Below are positions 24,946 to 33,148 of a DNA stretch of 34,164 nucleotides, in pieces; position 1 is the first letter of the stretch; the number at the start of each line of letters is the position of its first letter. The notes under the pieces were generated by a model. It searched no databases. It saw nothing but the letters and a program-made list of their open reading frames with translations, and was not told the DNA's origin. The DNA is from Deltaproteobacteria bacterium (GTDB lineage: Bacteria; Desulfobacterota; Dissulfuribacteria; Dissulfuribacterales; UBA3076), in NCBI GenBank assembly GCA_027004715.1, contig JALTHG010000029.1, forward strand, positions 1 to 34,164, given 5' to 3'. The translations under genes were made by a program, and so were the position numbers.

Positions 24946-25728
24946 ATGATAAGGGCCTTATGGACGGCTGCTACTGGTATGCAGGCACAGCAGATAAACC
25001 AGGATGTAATAGCCAATAATCTGGCCAACATTAACACTGTAGGGTTTAAAAAATCTAGGGCAGAATTTGAGGACCTCATGTATCAGGTCCTGTTAAAATC
25101 GGGCGCAGAGACATCTTTAAACAGCCAACTGCCTGTAGGCATAGAAGTTGGTATGGGTGTAAAGCCTGTCTCTGTCCAGAAGATGTTCTCTCAAGGAAAT
25201 TATCAGCACTCTGATAGTGACTTTGATTGGGCAATCGAAGGAGATGGTTTTTTTCAATTAGATGACAATGGTCGTACTGTGTATACAAGAGCAGGAAATT
25301 TTAAGATCGATAAAGATGGCTCCATCTGTAACCCTGATGGACTTAAGTTAATACCTGAGATAACTGTACCTCCAGAGACAGTCCATTTCAGCATAGATAG
25401 TGGTGGAACATGGACAGCAACAGATAATCTAGGTTCTCCTATAGCGACTGGCAGGCTTGAATTGGCTAAATTTTTAAATCCAGCAGGATTAACCAGCTTG
25501 GGAAGAAATCTCTATGCTGCTACAGACAGCTCAGGTGAGGCAATAACCGGGAATCCTGGAGAGGATGGAATGGGTACTATATCGCAACATTTTCTTGAGA
25601 TGTCAAACGTAAATGCTGTTGATGAAATGGTCAAAATGATTGTAGGGCAAAGGGCCTATGAGATAAACTCGAAGGCTATACAGACAGCAGATTCTATGTT
25701 GCGGATGACTGATAATCTTAAGAGATAG
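24946..25728 (+). CDS. flgG: Flagellar basal-body rod protein FlgG
   Basis: FlgG forms the distal rod that passes through the periplasm. The 260-residue length is typical. The N-terminus MIRALWTAATGMQAQQ with VIANNLANINTVGFKKSRA and the following FEDLMYQ are diagnostic of FlgG. The C-terminus MSNVNAVDEMVKMIVGQRAY and the final SMLRMTDNLKR are also standard. AAAGGAG precedes the ATG. It is the second gene of the flgFGAHIJ set; flgA follows closely. Confidence 0.97.
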   Translation: MIRALWTAATGMQAQQINQDVIANNLANINTVGFKKSRAEFEDLMYQVLLKSGAETSLNSQLPVGIEVGMGVKPVSVQKMFSQGNYQHSDSDFDWAIEGDGFFQLDDNGRTVYTRAGNFKIDKDGSICNPDGLKLIPEITVPPETVHFSIDSGGTWTATDNLGSPIATGRLELAKFLNPAGLTSLGRNLYAATDSSGEAITGNPGEDGMGTISQHFLEMSNVNAVDEMVKMIVGQRAYEINSKAIQTADSMLRMTDNLKR

Positions 25729-25756
25729 TGTTAAGTGATTGTACAAGAGTAAACAG

Positions 25757-26503
25757 ATGAGGAGATCAAGAGTAAAAGATAGCTTTCAAGTTTTGCTGAA
25801 GGTTGTATTTTTGCTTCTATTGATGTTACTTATGGCCAATGTTTTATGTGCATTGCCAGTAACAAATGTGAGTAAAAATGCAATAAAGACTATTATCGTT
25901 GATTATATTAATAATAATATGCCCTGGCCTAAAGGTAGTGTCCGTATCAATTTCTTTCCTCAGATATCTGGTATTACTCTCCCTGCAAAGGACATTATAT
26001 ATCGCGTTATAAGCATGAGGGATGAAGACTTTATCGGTTATTCCAATTTCACTATTAGATTTTATAGTGAAAATGTGTTTCTAGGAGAGAAGACCGTTAG
26101 GGTAAAGATAGAAGTCCTCAGGAACATGGTAGTCAGCACCAGATATCTGGCTAGAGGTACTAATATCAGTAAAGATGATGTAAAGGTAGTTAAGAGATGG
26201 TTCGATCGCGTATCTCCAGAAGTTATTACAGATATAAATGATGTATTGGGTAAAAGACTCTGCACTACTATAAGACAACCAAATGCAGTAATAACCAGGA
26301 ATATGTTGAGAAAGCCAGTGATGATAAAAAGGGGGAAATTAGTCAGGATTGTACTTGAAAAAGGTCCACTCACGATAACAACAATAGGATTATCAGAGCA
26401 GGATGGATCACAGGGTGACATTATAAGGGTCAAAAACATAGCATCAAAAAATATCATATATGCCAGAGTAAAGGCCCCTTCTCTAGTTCAGGTAGATTTC
26501 TAA
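25757..26503 (+). CDS. flgA: Flagellar basal body P-ring formation protein FlgA
   Basis: FlgA is the periplasmic chaperone for assembly of the FlgI P-ring. From ATG 25757 the product has 248 residues: a signal peptide (Arg-rich start, then LLKVVFLLLLMLLMANVL), then a variable region, then the SAF-type domain (about 120-180, STRYLARGTNISKDDV) and the C-terminal FlgA domain (VITRNMLRKPVMIKRGKLVR, VRIVLEKGPLTITTIG, DIIRVKNIASKNIIYARV). A TTG at 25739 in the same frame is the other candidate start; neither has a strong Shine-Dalgarno. It lies between flgG and flgH as in many Desulfobacterota. Confidence 0.92.
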   Translation: MRRSRVKDSFQVLLKVVFLLLLMLLMANVLCALPVTNVSKNAIKTIIVDYINNNMPWPKGSVRINFFPQISGITLPAKDIIYRVISMRDEDFIGYSNFTIRFYSENVFLGEKTVRVKIEVLRNMVVSTRYLARGTNISKDDVKVVKRWFDRVSPEVITDINDVLGKRLCTTIRQPNAVITRNMLRKPVMIKRGKLVRIVLEKGPLTITTIGLSEQDGSQGDIIRVKNIASKNIIYARVKAPSLVQVDF

Positions 26504-26521
26504 GCAGGGTATTAAGGGATT

Positions 26522-27277
26522 ATGACATATAGGATTCAGACTCAAAGAAGAGTAAAATTTTGTCTTGTCTCTATCTTTATATATCTCTTGGTGGGCTGTG
26601 CATCAAATCCTAAAGTAATAAAGGTAAATCAGCCAGTCCCACTTGTTAAGGCGACTGAGGAGATAGAGAGAAGACCTCCCTGTCCTGCTCCTGGGAGCAT
26701 TTGGCCAGGCGAGAGGGCAGCCAGTCTTTTTGCAGATAAAAAGGCCAGACATGTAAATGATATTGTTACTATAGTTATAGATGAGAATTCAAAAGGTGGA
26801 AATAGTGCAGATACAAAGACCAGCAAGGATACCAAGACCTATGCAGGTGTATCATCATTCTTGGGCTTAGCTAAGTCTCTTGCTGGAGGTAATAGATACC
26901 TCACAAACGGAGATCTAGTCTCCAGGGGATCTAGGCCTGATATTGAAATCGCTGGTAGCACTAAAGACAGCCTGGCAGGCAAAGGGGCAACGACTCGTGA
27001 TGGTACATTGAGAGCGAGGATAACTGCAAGGGTTATTAAGGTCCTTGACAACAAAGACTTGGTGATAGAGGGAAGACGGCAGCTGACTATAAATGCAGAG
27101 GATCAGTATATTGTTATTACAGGTATAATTAGACCTGAGGACATAACATCTGATAATATGATATCTTCCCAATACATTGCAGATGCAAAGATCATCTATA
27201 CAGGTAAGGGAGTAATAAATGACAAGATGAGGCCTGGTTGGCTTACTCGGGTCATCGATTGGGTCTGGCCCTTTTGA
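26522..27277 (+). CDS. flgH: Flagellar basal body L-ring protein FlgH
   Basis: FlgH is the outer-membrane lipoprotein that forms the L-ring bushing around the rod. The 251-residue protein has a lipobox LVGC with C26 as the lipidated residue. The core contains GSIWPGERAASLFADKKARH, VNDIVTIVIDENSKGGNSAD, and the C-terminal VKVLDNKDLVIEGRRQ-like strand (read as VIKVLDNKDLVIEGRRQ), then ITGIIRPEDI. AAGGGA lies very close to the ATG. flgI follows after a 58-base gap with a strong hairpin. Presence of L- and P-ring genes shows a Gram-negative envelope. Confidence 0.96.
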   Translation: MTYRIQTQRRVKFCLVSIFIYLLVGCASNPKVIKVNQPVPLVKATEEIERRPPCPAPGSIWPGERAASLFADKKARHVNDIVTIVIDENSKGGNSADTKTSKDTKTYAGVSSFLGLAKSLAGGNRYLTNGDLVSRGSRPDIEIAGSTKDSLAGKGATTRDGTLRARITARVIKVLDNKDLVIEGRRQLTINAEDQYIVITGIIRPEDITSDNMISSQYIADAKIIYTGKGVINDKMRPGWLTRVIDWVWPF

Positions 27278-27287
27278 CCATAACCGA

Positions 27288-27313
27288 TCTCCTGGCCAGC
27301 GCCGGCCGGGAGG
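27288..27313 (+). promoter_or_regulatory. Strong hairpin between flgH and flgI
   Basis: TCTCCTGGCC (27288-27297) pairs with GGCCGGGAGG (27304-27313), ten base pairs with two G-U, around a six-base loop AGCGCC. No T-run follows, so it is not a standard terminator. Its 3' arm supplies a GGGAGG followed within three bases by an ATG-TCT-AAA-TAG mini reading frame (27317-27328). The CTGGCCAG core resembles the dispersed repeat found at other gene ends in this window. Confidence 0.55.
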
Positions 27314-27335
27314 TGTATGTCTAAATAGTGCAACC

Positions 27336-28511
27336 ATGGAGACAAAGAATACTCTCAATTATATAATCATCTCTTTAATACTTGATCTTGTTATCATATC
27401 TTACGGATATGGTGCCAGGATAAAGGATATTGCAGGTATTAGAGGCGTCAGGGACAACCAACTCTATGGCTATGGCCTGGTTGTGGGTCTGGACGGAACT
27501 GGTGATAGCGTAAAGAATGGCTTTACAGATCAGACCCTTGCAAATATGTTGACCAGGCAGGGCCTGACGATGAAGAATAAGACCTTTTCCATTAAAGCCA
27601 AAAATGTGGCAGCAGTTATGGTTATTGCCGACCTACCTCCTTTTGCCAAGATAGGGACAAAGCTAGACGTCACAGTCTCTTCCATTGGAGATGCAACCAG
27701 CCTCCTTGGAGGGACTCTTCCCATGACTCCACTTATAGGAGCCGATGGCAGGGTCTATGCTCTGGCACAGGGGCCTTTGATTATAGGGGGATTTTCTGTC
27801 AGTGGAAGCAGTGCAAAAATCAGCAAAAATCATGCCACAGTCGGACGCATCTCGAATGGTGCCACTGTAGAGAGAGAATTAAGCTATGATTTTGACAAAA
27901 AGAGAGGTTTTACTATTGACCTCTATCAACCTGATTTTACAACTTGCGATAGGATGGCAAGGATTATAAGGTCTCAGATACCTGATATTAGTGTAAAAAT
28001 TATCGATTCAGACTCTATAGCTATACACATGAAAGACTCTTTTAAGAGAAACATTGTGGATCTCATCTCAAGCATTGAAGAGCTGGATGTCCCTGTCGAT
28101 TCACCTGCCGTTGTCGTTATGGATGAAAAGACAGGGACTATTGTGATGGGAGAAAATGTCAGGATATCTACAGTGGCCGTGGCCCATGGGAACTTGAGTA
28201 TTCAGGTAAGAGAGGACAGAAAGGTATCTCAGCCACTTCCATTTTCGCCTGCTCCACCTATTGTTAGTAGCCCAGCTAAAGCTGGAAAGGGCGTCACAGT
28301 GGCTCCAGGAGGACAGACAGCTATTACAAGTCAGACATCTATAGGTGTTTCAGAAGAGAAGAGGAGATTGATGGTGGTGCCTAAAGGTGTAACGATCCAG
28401 GAGGTTGTAAGGGGTCTGAATGCGATTGGTGTCTCATCAAGAGACCTGATCGATATATTGCAGAGCATTAAGGCGGCTGGAGCCCTTCAGGCAGATCTAA
28501 AGATAATCTAA
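27336..28511 (+). CDS. flgI: Flagellar P-ring protein FlgI
   Basis: FlgI polymerises in the periplasm around the rod to form the P-ring in the peptidoglycan layer. The 391-residue product has a signal peptide (hydrophobic 9-23) followed by the mature start ARIKDIAGIRGVRDNQL. Family motifs are GYGLVVGLDGTGDS, LANMLTRQG, VSSIGDATSLLGGTL, and near the C-terminus VVRGLNAIGVSSRDLIDI. The ATG has no Shine-Dalgarno of its own; the nearest GGGAGG is more than 20 bases upstream and belongs to a hairpin and a three-codon frame. flgJ follows after 35 bases. Confidence 0.97.
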   Translation: METKNTLNYIIISLILDLVIISYGYGARIKDIAGIRGVRDNQLYGYGLVVGLDGTGDSVKNGFTDQTLANMLTRQGLTMKNKTFSIKAKNVAAVMVIADLPPFAKIGTKLDVTVSSIGDATSLLGGTLPMTPLIGADGRVYALAQGPLIIGGFSVSGSSAKISKNHATVGRISNGATVERELSYDFDKKRGFTIDLYQPDFTTCDRMARIIRSQIPDISVKIIDSDSIAIHMKDSFKRNIVDLISSIEELDVPVDSPAVVVMDEKTGTIVMGENVRISTVAVAHGNLSIQVREDRKVSQPLPFSPAPPIVSSPAKAGKGVTVAPGGQTAITSQTSIGVSEEKRRLMVVPKGVTIQEVVRGLNAIGVSSRDLIDILQSIKAAGALQADLKII

Positions 28512-28546
28512 TAGATCTGCTTGAGGGCCTTTGAGGGGGAAATTTA

Positions 28547-28864
28547 ATGGATTCTTTGACTGGCAGATACCTGAATGTAGAAGGGAACACTATTAATAAT
28601 CTGAGACAAGATGCCGCTAAAAGGGAGAGGGATCTTAAGAATGCCGTTGCTGATTTTGAGTCTATTTTTATCTACTATATGCTCAAGACTCTTAGGAGTA
28701 CAGTCCCCAAAGATGCCCTCTTTCCTCAAAGGGATTCCTGTAGAGATACCTATAATATGATATTAGATCAGAGTCTGGCAGAAAATCTTGCAAGAAAAGG
28801 GGGAGGCATAGGTCTCCAAAAAATACTTTTGCATCAGCTTGATCCCAAAATATATACCTCATAG
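28547..28864 (+). CDS. flgJ: Rod-binding protein FlgJ, N-terminal domain only
   Basis: A 105-residue protein matching the rod-binding/rod-cap domain of FlgJ: KNAVADFESIFIYYMLKTLR at about 32-51, then YNMILDQSLAENLARKGG and IGLQKIL at the C-terminus. The muramidase domain of E. coli-type two-domain FlgJ is absent, as in many non-enteric bacteria where the hydrolase is a separate gene. GAGGGGGAAA lies before the ATG. It is the last gene of the sigma54-controlled set; a repeat copy begins right after its stop and the sigma28 promoter follows. Confidence 0.93.
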   Translation: MDSLTGRYLNVEGNTINNLRQDAAKRERDLKNAVADFESIFIYYMLKTLRSTVPKDALFPQRDSCRDTYNMILDQSLAENLARKGGGIGLQKILLHQLDPKIYTS

Positions 28865-28934
28865 GTGACTGTTTACACCCTTCCTGTTGCAGCTTCCATA
28901 TCTCCAGCCATCAGTAGCATTTTGAGTCAGGGGA
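28865..28934 (+). repeat. Dispersed 3'-end repeat, copy 3 (divergent)
   Basis: Begins directly after the flgJ stop with GTGACTGTTTACACCC, matching the start of copies 1 and 2 with a few changes. About 25 bases on it resumes with GCCATCAGTAGCATTTTG then AGTCAGGGG, which follows the GCCAGCAGTAGGCTTTTTT and CAGGGG pattern of copy 1. The AGCTTGATG tail is missing. Confidence 0.6.
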
Positions 28935-28978
28935 ATCTGGAGGGTTACTGTCATAGAGTGTGAATTCTTGAAAAATTT

Positions 28979-29006
28979 TAAAGTTTTTTAGTAAAATTAC
29001 CGATAA
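28979..29006 (+). promoter_or_regulatory. Sigma28 (FliA) promoter for the flgM operon
   Basis: TAAAGTTT (28979-28986), a 12-base spacer, and ACCGATAA (28999-29006) match the FliA consensus TAAAGTTT-N11-GCCGATAA at all but one base, with one extra spacer base. Transcription would start about 7-10 bases later, near 29015, leaving the GGGGAGGT Shine-Dalgarno of flgM in the leader. This marks flgM-flgN-flgK-flgL-csrA-fliW as late flagellar genes. Confidence 0.85.
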
Positions 29007-29041
29007 TATTATGAGATATAATAAAGGGGAGGTAATCTCAC

Positions 29042-29359
29042 ATGAAAATTTCTGACATCAATAGTAATGCCCTACTCCACCAATATAAGATAAATGATAA
29101 GGCGGCTTATAGATCTAAAGACGAAATAAAATCTGACAATTATAAGGAAAAAGTTAGTTTATCCTCTACATCAAGAGACACAGAATTAGCAAAAAAGATT
29201 ATTGAAAACTACCAAGATGTTCGACTGGAAAAGATTCAAAGATTGAAAGATGAAATTAAACATGGAAGTTATCACATAAATGAAGACAAAATTGCTGAAA
29301 AAATGATAAATGAATTTCTCTTAGATATACATTCTCTCTCTATCGATATCCATAAATAG
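29042..29359 (+). CDS. flgM: Anti-sigma28 factor FlgM
   Basis: FlgM holds FliA inactive until the hook is finished, when it is exported through the flagellum. The 105-residue protein begins MKISDINSNA. It carries KVSLSSTSRDTELAKKII in the middle and the FliA-binding helices VRLEKIQRLKDEIKHGSYHI and DKIAEKMINEF at the end, the known FlgM pattern. GGGGAGGT stands nine bases before the ATG. It lies directly behind a FliA promoter, so it would be under feedback control of its own target. It is notably AT-rich compared with the genes around it. Confidence 0.92.
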   Translation: MKISDINSNALLHQYKINDKAAYRSKDEIKSDNYKEKVSLSSTSRDTELAKKIIENYQDVRLEKIQRLKDEIKHGSYHINEDKIAEKMINEFLLDIHSLSIDIHK

Positions 29360-29407
29360 TTAAACTATCTGTTTATAGATTATTAATTTTAGTTAAAGGA
29401 TGTTGAG

Positions 29408-29920
29408 ATGGATGATCGACTAAAATCTCTATATAGCTCTCTATTACATGTATTAAAAAATGAGATTAAAGTTTATAGTGAACTCCACAGACTTTTTTTA
29501 AATGAAAAAGAGTTCATTATAAATTCTTCTGCTGATAAACTATATGAGAATACATCTAAAAAAGAGACCTGTATTTTAAAAGCCAAAATCTTAGAAGAGG
29601 TAAGGAGTAATTTAGTTAAGAAAATAGTCAAGTTTTTGGGTATTGATGGAGATAATATAAATCTCTCAGTATTATTATCTTATAGCGATGATGTACACAG
29701 AGAAGAACTAAGAGACTGCCAATCAACTTTATATTTTCTTTTAACAGAAATTAGTCAACTAAATGAAACTAATAAATTACTACTGGACTCATCACTAATT
29801 TATATACAAAAATCTATTGATTTCATCAACCAATTTATATTTCCAGGTTCTAGCTATCTAAATACAGGAAAATTAAAGATGGACAGTATGAATGGAAAAA
29901 TTCTATCTTGGGAAGGTTAG
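29408..29920 (+). CDS. flgN: Flagellar export chaperone FlgN
   Basis: FlgN is the cytoplasmic chaperone for the hook-filament junction proteins FlgK and FlgL, which are encoded just downstream. The 170-residue product is almost wholly helical, with the FlgN pattern of an N-terminal helix (LYSSLLHVLKNEIKVYSELH), a long charged middle and a C-terminal helical part with ISQLNETNKLLLDSSL followed by IQKSIDFINQF. Sequence similarity in this family is low, so position between flgM and flgK carries much of the assignment. Like flgM it is very AT-rich. A CCTCCTGGCCAGG motif resembling the dispersed repeat follows its stop (29926-29938). Confidence 0.86.
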   Translation: MDDRLKSLYSSLLHVLKNEIKVYSELHRLFLNEKEFIINSSADKLYENTSKKETCILKAKILEEVRSNLVKKIVKFLGIDGDNINLSVLLSYSDDVHREELRDCQSTLYFLLTEISQLNETNKLLLDSSLIYIQKSIDFINQFIFPGSSYLNTGKLKMDSMNGKILSWEG

Positions 29921-29985
29921 TGGTTCCTCCTGGCCAGGGATGTAAAGAATTAGGGTTAGTAAAACTTTATTCTACAGGATAAATA

Positions 29986-31386
29986 ATGTCAGATATTACT
30001 CTCTTGAATATTGCCAAAGATAGCTTATTAGCCCACCAGATCGCTATAGATTTAACTGGAGATAATATCACAAATGTTAATACACCTGGATATACAAGGC
30101 AGCGGCCTGTATTTAATTCACGAAGTTACATTGGTCTAGGAGCAGGTCAGGCCCAACTCAGTGTTGAAATAGAGAAGGCAGAGAGGGTTTATAGCAGGTT
30201 TCTAGGGGTCCAAATTAATGATAAGATGCATGATCTGGGATACAGTGAGGCAAAAAAAGGCCTGCTTGAAAGGGCTGAGATGGTCTTCAATGAAAGCAAT
30301 GGTGGCGGTATCAATGAACTATTGAATAAGTTTTGGAATGCATGGGGGAATCTGTCGGCGAATCCTACTGGGCAGGCCGAACGAGAGGCCCTGGTCTCTG
30401 CCTCTCAGGCCCTGGCCTCTGCGCTCCGTTCAAGGAGTGATGAACTTGCCTCTGTGCAGGATGATGCAAACACAGAGATAGCGGCTCTAGTACACAAAGC
30501 CAATGGTTATATATCGGATATAGCTGATTTGAACAGGGAAATAGAGGCTATTAAGACAGGTAAGGGTGATGCAAATGACCTCAGAGATAAGAGGGCAGAG
30601 GCCCTAAAGGGCCTGGCCAAGATCCTTGATTTCCAGCAACTAAATGGCCAAAATAACTCAGTAAATGTCTTCCTTTCTAATGGTATGCCACTGGTAGAGG
30701 ACAATCGGGCCTGGAAACTGGATGTGGTAACAGATCCTGATAGGCATCCCGATAATCCTGATTTTTATGATATAATATTTCAAGATGATCCTGATAAAAA
30801 GGCACTTAATGATAATGTAAAGAAGGGCGAGTTGGCCGGCTCTTTAGAGGTCCGCGATGTCACAGTCTCAGATTATATAGATAAGCTCAATGGTCTGGCC
30901 AGGGCCATCATTGATAGTATTAATGCCCAACATCAATTGGGTTATGATATGAATCACGATCCCGGTGAGGACTTTTTTGAGCCAGCGACAATGGCCAGGG
31001 ACATGCGAGTCAATCCTGATATCGTAGCGGATGTAAATAAAATAGCAGCTTCAATGGGAATAGATACTGTTGATGGTGGCAATGCTGAGGCCATAGAAAA
31101 GCTCAAAGACAGTCTCATTATGAATGGAAATAGCTCCACCTTTAATAGTTATTATGCCACTCTTGTAGGAAGAGTTGGCCAGGACCTTGCAGATGATACA
31201 AGGGAATTTAATCATCATACAGATATCATGACCCAGTTGACAAATAAGAGGGAGGAGATTTCTGGAGTATCAATTGATGAGGAGATGATTAATCTCACCA
31301 GATACCAACTTGGATACAATTCAGCAGCTAAACTGTGCACTATTGCAAGTAAATTGATAGATACTTTATTGAATATGGTGCAGTAA
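29986..31386 (+). CDS. flgK: Flagellar hook-associated protein 1 (FlgK)
   Basis: FlgK forms the first hook-filament junction zone. The 466-residue length is within the family range, on the short side. The N-terminus has LLNIAKDSLLAHQIAIDLTG and NITNVNTPGYTRQRPVF, the rod/hook family motif. The next part GGGINELLNKFWNAWGNLSA and the coiled region around 150-190 are typical. The C-terminal helix ends with GVSIDEEMINLTRYQLGYN and SKLIDTLLNMV, the D0 domain. AGGA lies seven bases before the ATG. It follows its chaperone gene flgN and precedes flgL. Confidence 0.96.
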   Translation: MSDITLLNIAKDSLLAHQIAIDLTGDNITNVNTPGYTRQRPVFNSRSYIGLGAGQAQLSVEIEKAERVYSRFLGVQINDKMHDLGYSEAKKGLLERAEMVFNESNGGGINELLNKFWNAWGNLSANPTGQAEREALVSASQALASALRSRSDELASVQDDANTEIAALVHKANGYISDIADLNREIEAIKTGKGDANDLRDKRAEALKGLAKILDFQQLNGQNNSVNVFLSNGMPLVEDNRAWKLDVVTDPDRHPDNPDFYDIIFQDDPDKKALNDNVKKGELAGSLEVRDVTVSDYIDKLNGLARAIIDSINAQHQLGYDMNHDPGEDFFEPATMARDMRVNPDIVADVNKIAASMGIDTVDGGNAEAIEKLKDSLIMNGNSSTFNSYYATLVGRVGQDLADDTREFNHHTDIMTQLTNKREEISGVSIDEEMINLTRYQLGYNSAAKLCTIASKLIDTLLNMVQ

Positions 31387-31426
31387 CAGGGAAAATCTGA
31401 CATGGCTTTAAGAAAGAGGTTATTTT

Positions 31427-32347
31427 ATGGTGATGCGTGTATCAGAAAATATGAAATTTAATATGATGCTCAATAACCTGTTTCGGCTTCAAAACAGCTA
31501 TAATAAAGTCATGGAGGAGATGGCTTCCCAAAAAAAGATCAATAGACCATCAGATGATCCAATTGGGATGAGCAGACTTTTGAATCTCCGGACATCCAAG
31601 GCATCTGTTGCCCAGTACCGTCGAAATATTGACAACTGTAGGCCATGGATTGAAATTACAGAATCAAAGCTATCTAGCATTAACGATCTGTTAGTAAAGG
31701 CTCGGGAGATAGCTATTGCCCAATCAACTGCAACGGCTTCGGCCGATACCCGAAGTACATCAGCGCAATCTGTACAACAGATCATAGATGGAATGCTTTC
31801 TCTTGCCAATTCGAGATATGGAGATAGATATCTCTTTTCAGGCACCAAGATAGATAAGGAGCCGTTTTCATTGGATAAGTCCTCGAATAAATATATATAT
31901 AATGGCAACGATAAAGAATTTTCCATTGAAATAGGGAAAGATCTGTCTTTTAATTATTCTATTCCAGGAGAACTGATTTTTACAGATATGGACAAGGCCA
32001 GAGGGGGAGGGACTGTAGATATATTCAATGTCCTCAAAGACCTGAGAGATTCTCTGGAGAATAATGACCAGGATGGAATTGCAGCTCAATTGGACAGTCT
32101 TAAAGATGCATCTGAGCAAGTAAATAGATACATTGCCAAGTGTGGCGCAAAGATGAATAGACTGGAGATGGCAGAAAGCAATATGTCTGATATAGACTTT
32201 AATCTGACCAAGATGATCTCTAATACAGAAGATGCGGATTTTACAAAAATTGCCAGTAAACTTGCCATGAAAGAGGTCGTATTGAAGGCCTCCTATGAAA
32301 CGGCGTCAAAGATAGACAGTCTTACAATACTCGATTTTCTTAAGTGA
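31427..32347 (+). CDS. flgL: Flagellar hook-associated protein 3 (FlgL)
   Basis: FlgL forms the second junction zone, next to flagellin. The 306-residue product begins [20 protein letters not shown] (after a two-residue MV). It has the flagellin-like N-terminal coiled motif [20 protein letters not shown], and the D1 region [20 protein letters not shown] that is highly typical of FlgL. The C-terminal helix ends with [23 protein letters not shown] precedes the ATG by about seven bases. csrA starts only seven bases after the stop. Confidence 0.96.
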   Translation: MVMRVSENMKFNMMLNNLFRLQNSYNKVMEEMASQKKINRPSDDPIGMSRLLNLRTSKASVAQYRRNIDNCRPWIEITESKLSSINDLLVKAREIAIAQSTATASADTRSTSAQSVQQIIDGMLSLANSRYGDRYLFSGTKIDKEPFSLDKSSNKYIYNGNDKEFSIEIGKDLSFNYSIPGELIFTDMDKARGGGTVDIFNVLKDLRDSLENNDQDGIAAQLDSLKDASEQVNRYIAKCGAKMNRLEMAESNMSDIDFNLTKMISNTEDADFTKIASKLAMKEVVLKASYETASKIDSLTILDFLK

Positions 32348-32354
32348 GAGGAAA

Positions 32355-32597
32355 ATGCTGATCCTGACAAGGAAGTTGGGGGAATCAATCAGAATAAGCG
32401 ATGACATTAAAGTCACTTTTTTAGAGATAAAGGGAAGGCAGATAAGACTGGGAATAGATGCCCCCAAAGATACCTCTGTCTACCGTGAGGAAGTCTACCA
32501 GATGATTCAAAGACAAAATATCCTGGCGGCAAAGTGTGATGAGCTTGTTGATAAAAGGCTGTCTCATATATGGGATAGGTTAAAAAAAGAAGAGTAA
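32355..32597 (+). CDS. csrA: Carbon storage regulator CsrA
   Basis: CsrA is a small dimeric RNA-binding protein that blocks translation at GGA-containing sites; in many flagellated bacteria its main target is flagellin mRNA. The 80 residues begin [20 protein letters not shown] and include [16 protein letters not shown], where the Arg-Glu pair is the conserved RNA-binding end of the core. GAGAGGAAA precedes the ATG. The C-terminal ~20 residues extend past the core as a charged tail. It sits between flgL and fliW, the conserved arrangement for FliW-antagonised CsrA. Confidence 0.97.
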   Translation: MLILTRKLGESIRISDDIKVTFLEIKGRQIRLGIDAPKDTSVYREEVYQMIQRQNILAAKCDELVDKRLSHIWDRLKKEE

Positions 32598-32634
32598 CCT
32601 GTAATCTATGGGAGTCACAAAAGGGAGAAATTTA

Positions 32635-33060
32635 GTGAGGCTTTCTACCACCCGTTTTGGTGACATCGATATTGATGAATCCAGGGCTATTGTGATGAGA
32701 GGAGGTATATTGGGCTTTGAACATCTAAAGAGATATGTATTTCTTGTACAGGATGAGGAAAATCTATTTTGTTGGCTTCAGTGTGTTGATAACGGCTCTC
32801 TGGCCTTTGTGCTGATAGATCCCTTTGTTATCAAGCCTGACTATAGACCAGTTATTCAGGATAGTGATATAGAGTTACTTGAAATAAAGTCCCCTGAAGA
32901 TGTAATTTTGATGTCAATTGTAACGATTTATCCAGATCCATTCAAAGTAACGGCAAATCTAAAGGCCCCCATTGTGATCAATGTAAGAGAGAGGCTGGGC
33001 AAACAGATTGTTCTTGATAGAGAGGACTATCCTGTCCAGTATCCTATAGTCCCAATGTGA
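32635..33060 (+). CDS. fliW: Flagellar assembly factor FliW
   Basis: FliW binds free flagellin or CsrA and so couples flagellin synthesis to secretion. The start is placed at GTG 32635 because AGGGAG (32622-32627) stands seven bases upstream and the product then begins VRLSTTRFGDIDIDE, as is usual for FliW; an in-frame ATG at 32608 would add nine residues but lacks a good ribosome-binding site. The 141-residue product contains MRGGILGFEHLKRYVFL, FCWLQCVDNGSLAFVLIDPF, and the final LKAPIVINVRERLGKQIVLD, all typical. It is the last gene of the flgM-fliW run. A repeat copy begins inside its stop codon. Confidence 0.95.
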   Translation: MRLSTTRFGDIDIDESRAIVMRGGILGFEHLKRYVFLVQDEENLFCWLQCVDNGSLAFVLIDPFVIKPDYRPVIQDSDIELLEIKSPEDVILMSIVTIYPDPFKVTANLKAPIVINVRERLGKQIVLDREDYPVQYPIVPM

Positions 33061-33099
33061 CTGTTCCCATCCTTCGGCCACTGGTAGCCCTTCTCTGTG
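33057..33099 (+). repeat. Dispersed 3'-end repeat, copy 4
   Basis: GTGACTGTTCCCATCC (33057-33072) then TTCGGCCACTGGTAGCCC and TTCTCTG follow copy 2 almost base for base over about 40 positions. The repeat overlaps the fliW TGA stop (33058-33060). The AGCTTGATG tail is not present. Confidence 0.65.
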
Positions 33100-33148
33100 T
33101 CCTCTGCATCTCGAATGAGTGAAGCGAATGGGCAGTGAGATAGATGGT

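Noticed and set aside
29941-29982. Possible second FliA promoter (TAAA ... GGATAA) before flgK
   Set aside because: The spacing between TAAA and GATAA is about four bases too short and the GCCG part is missing.
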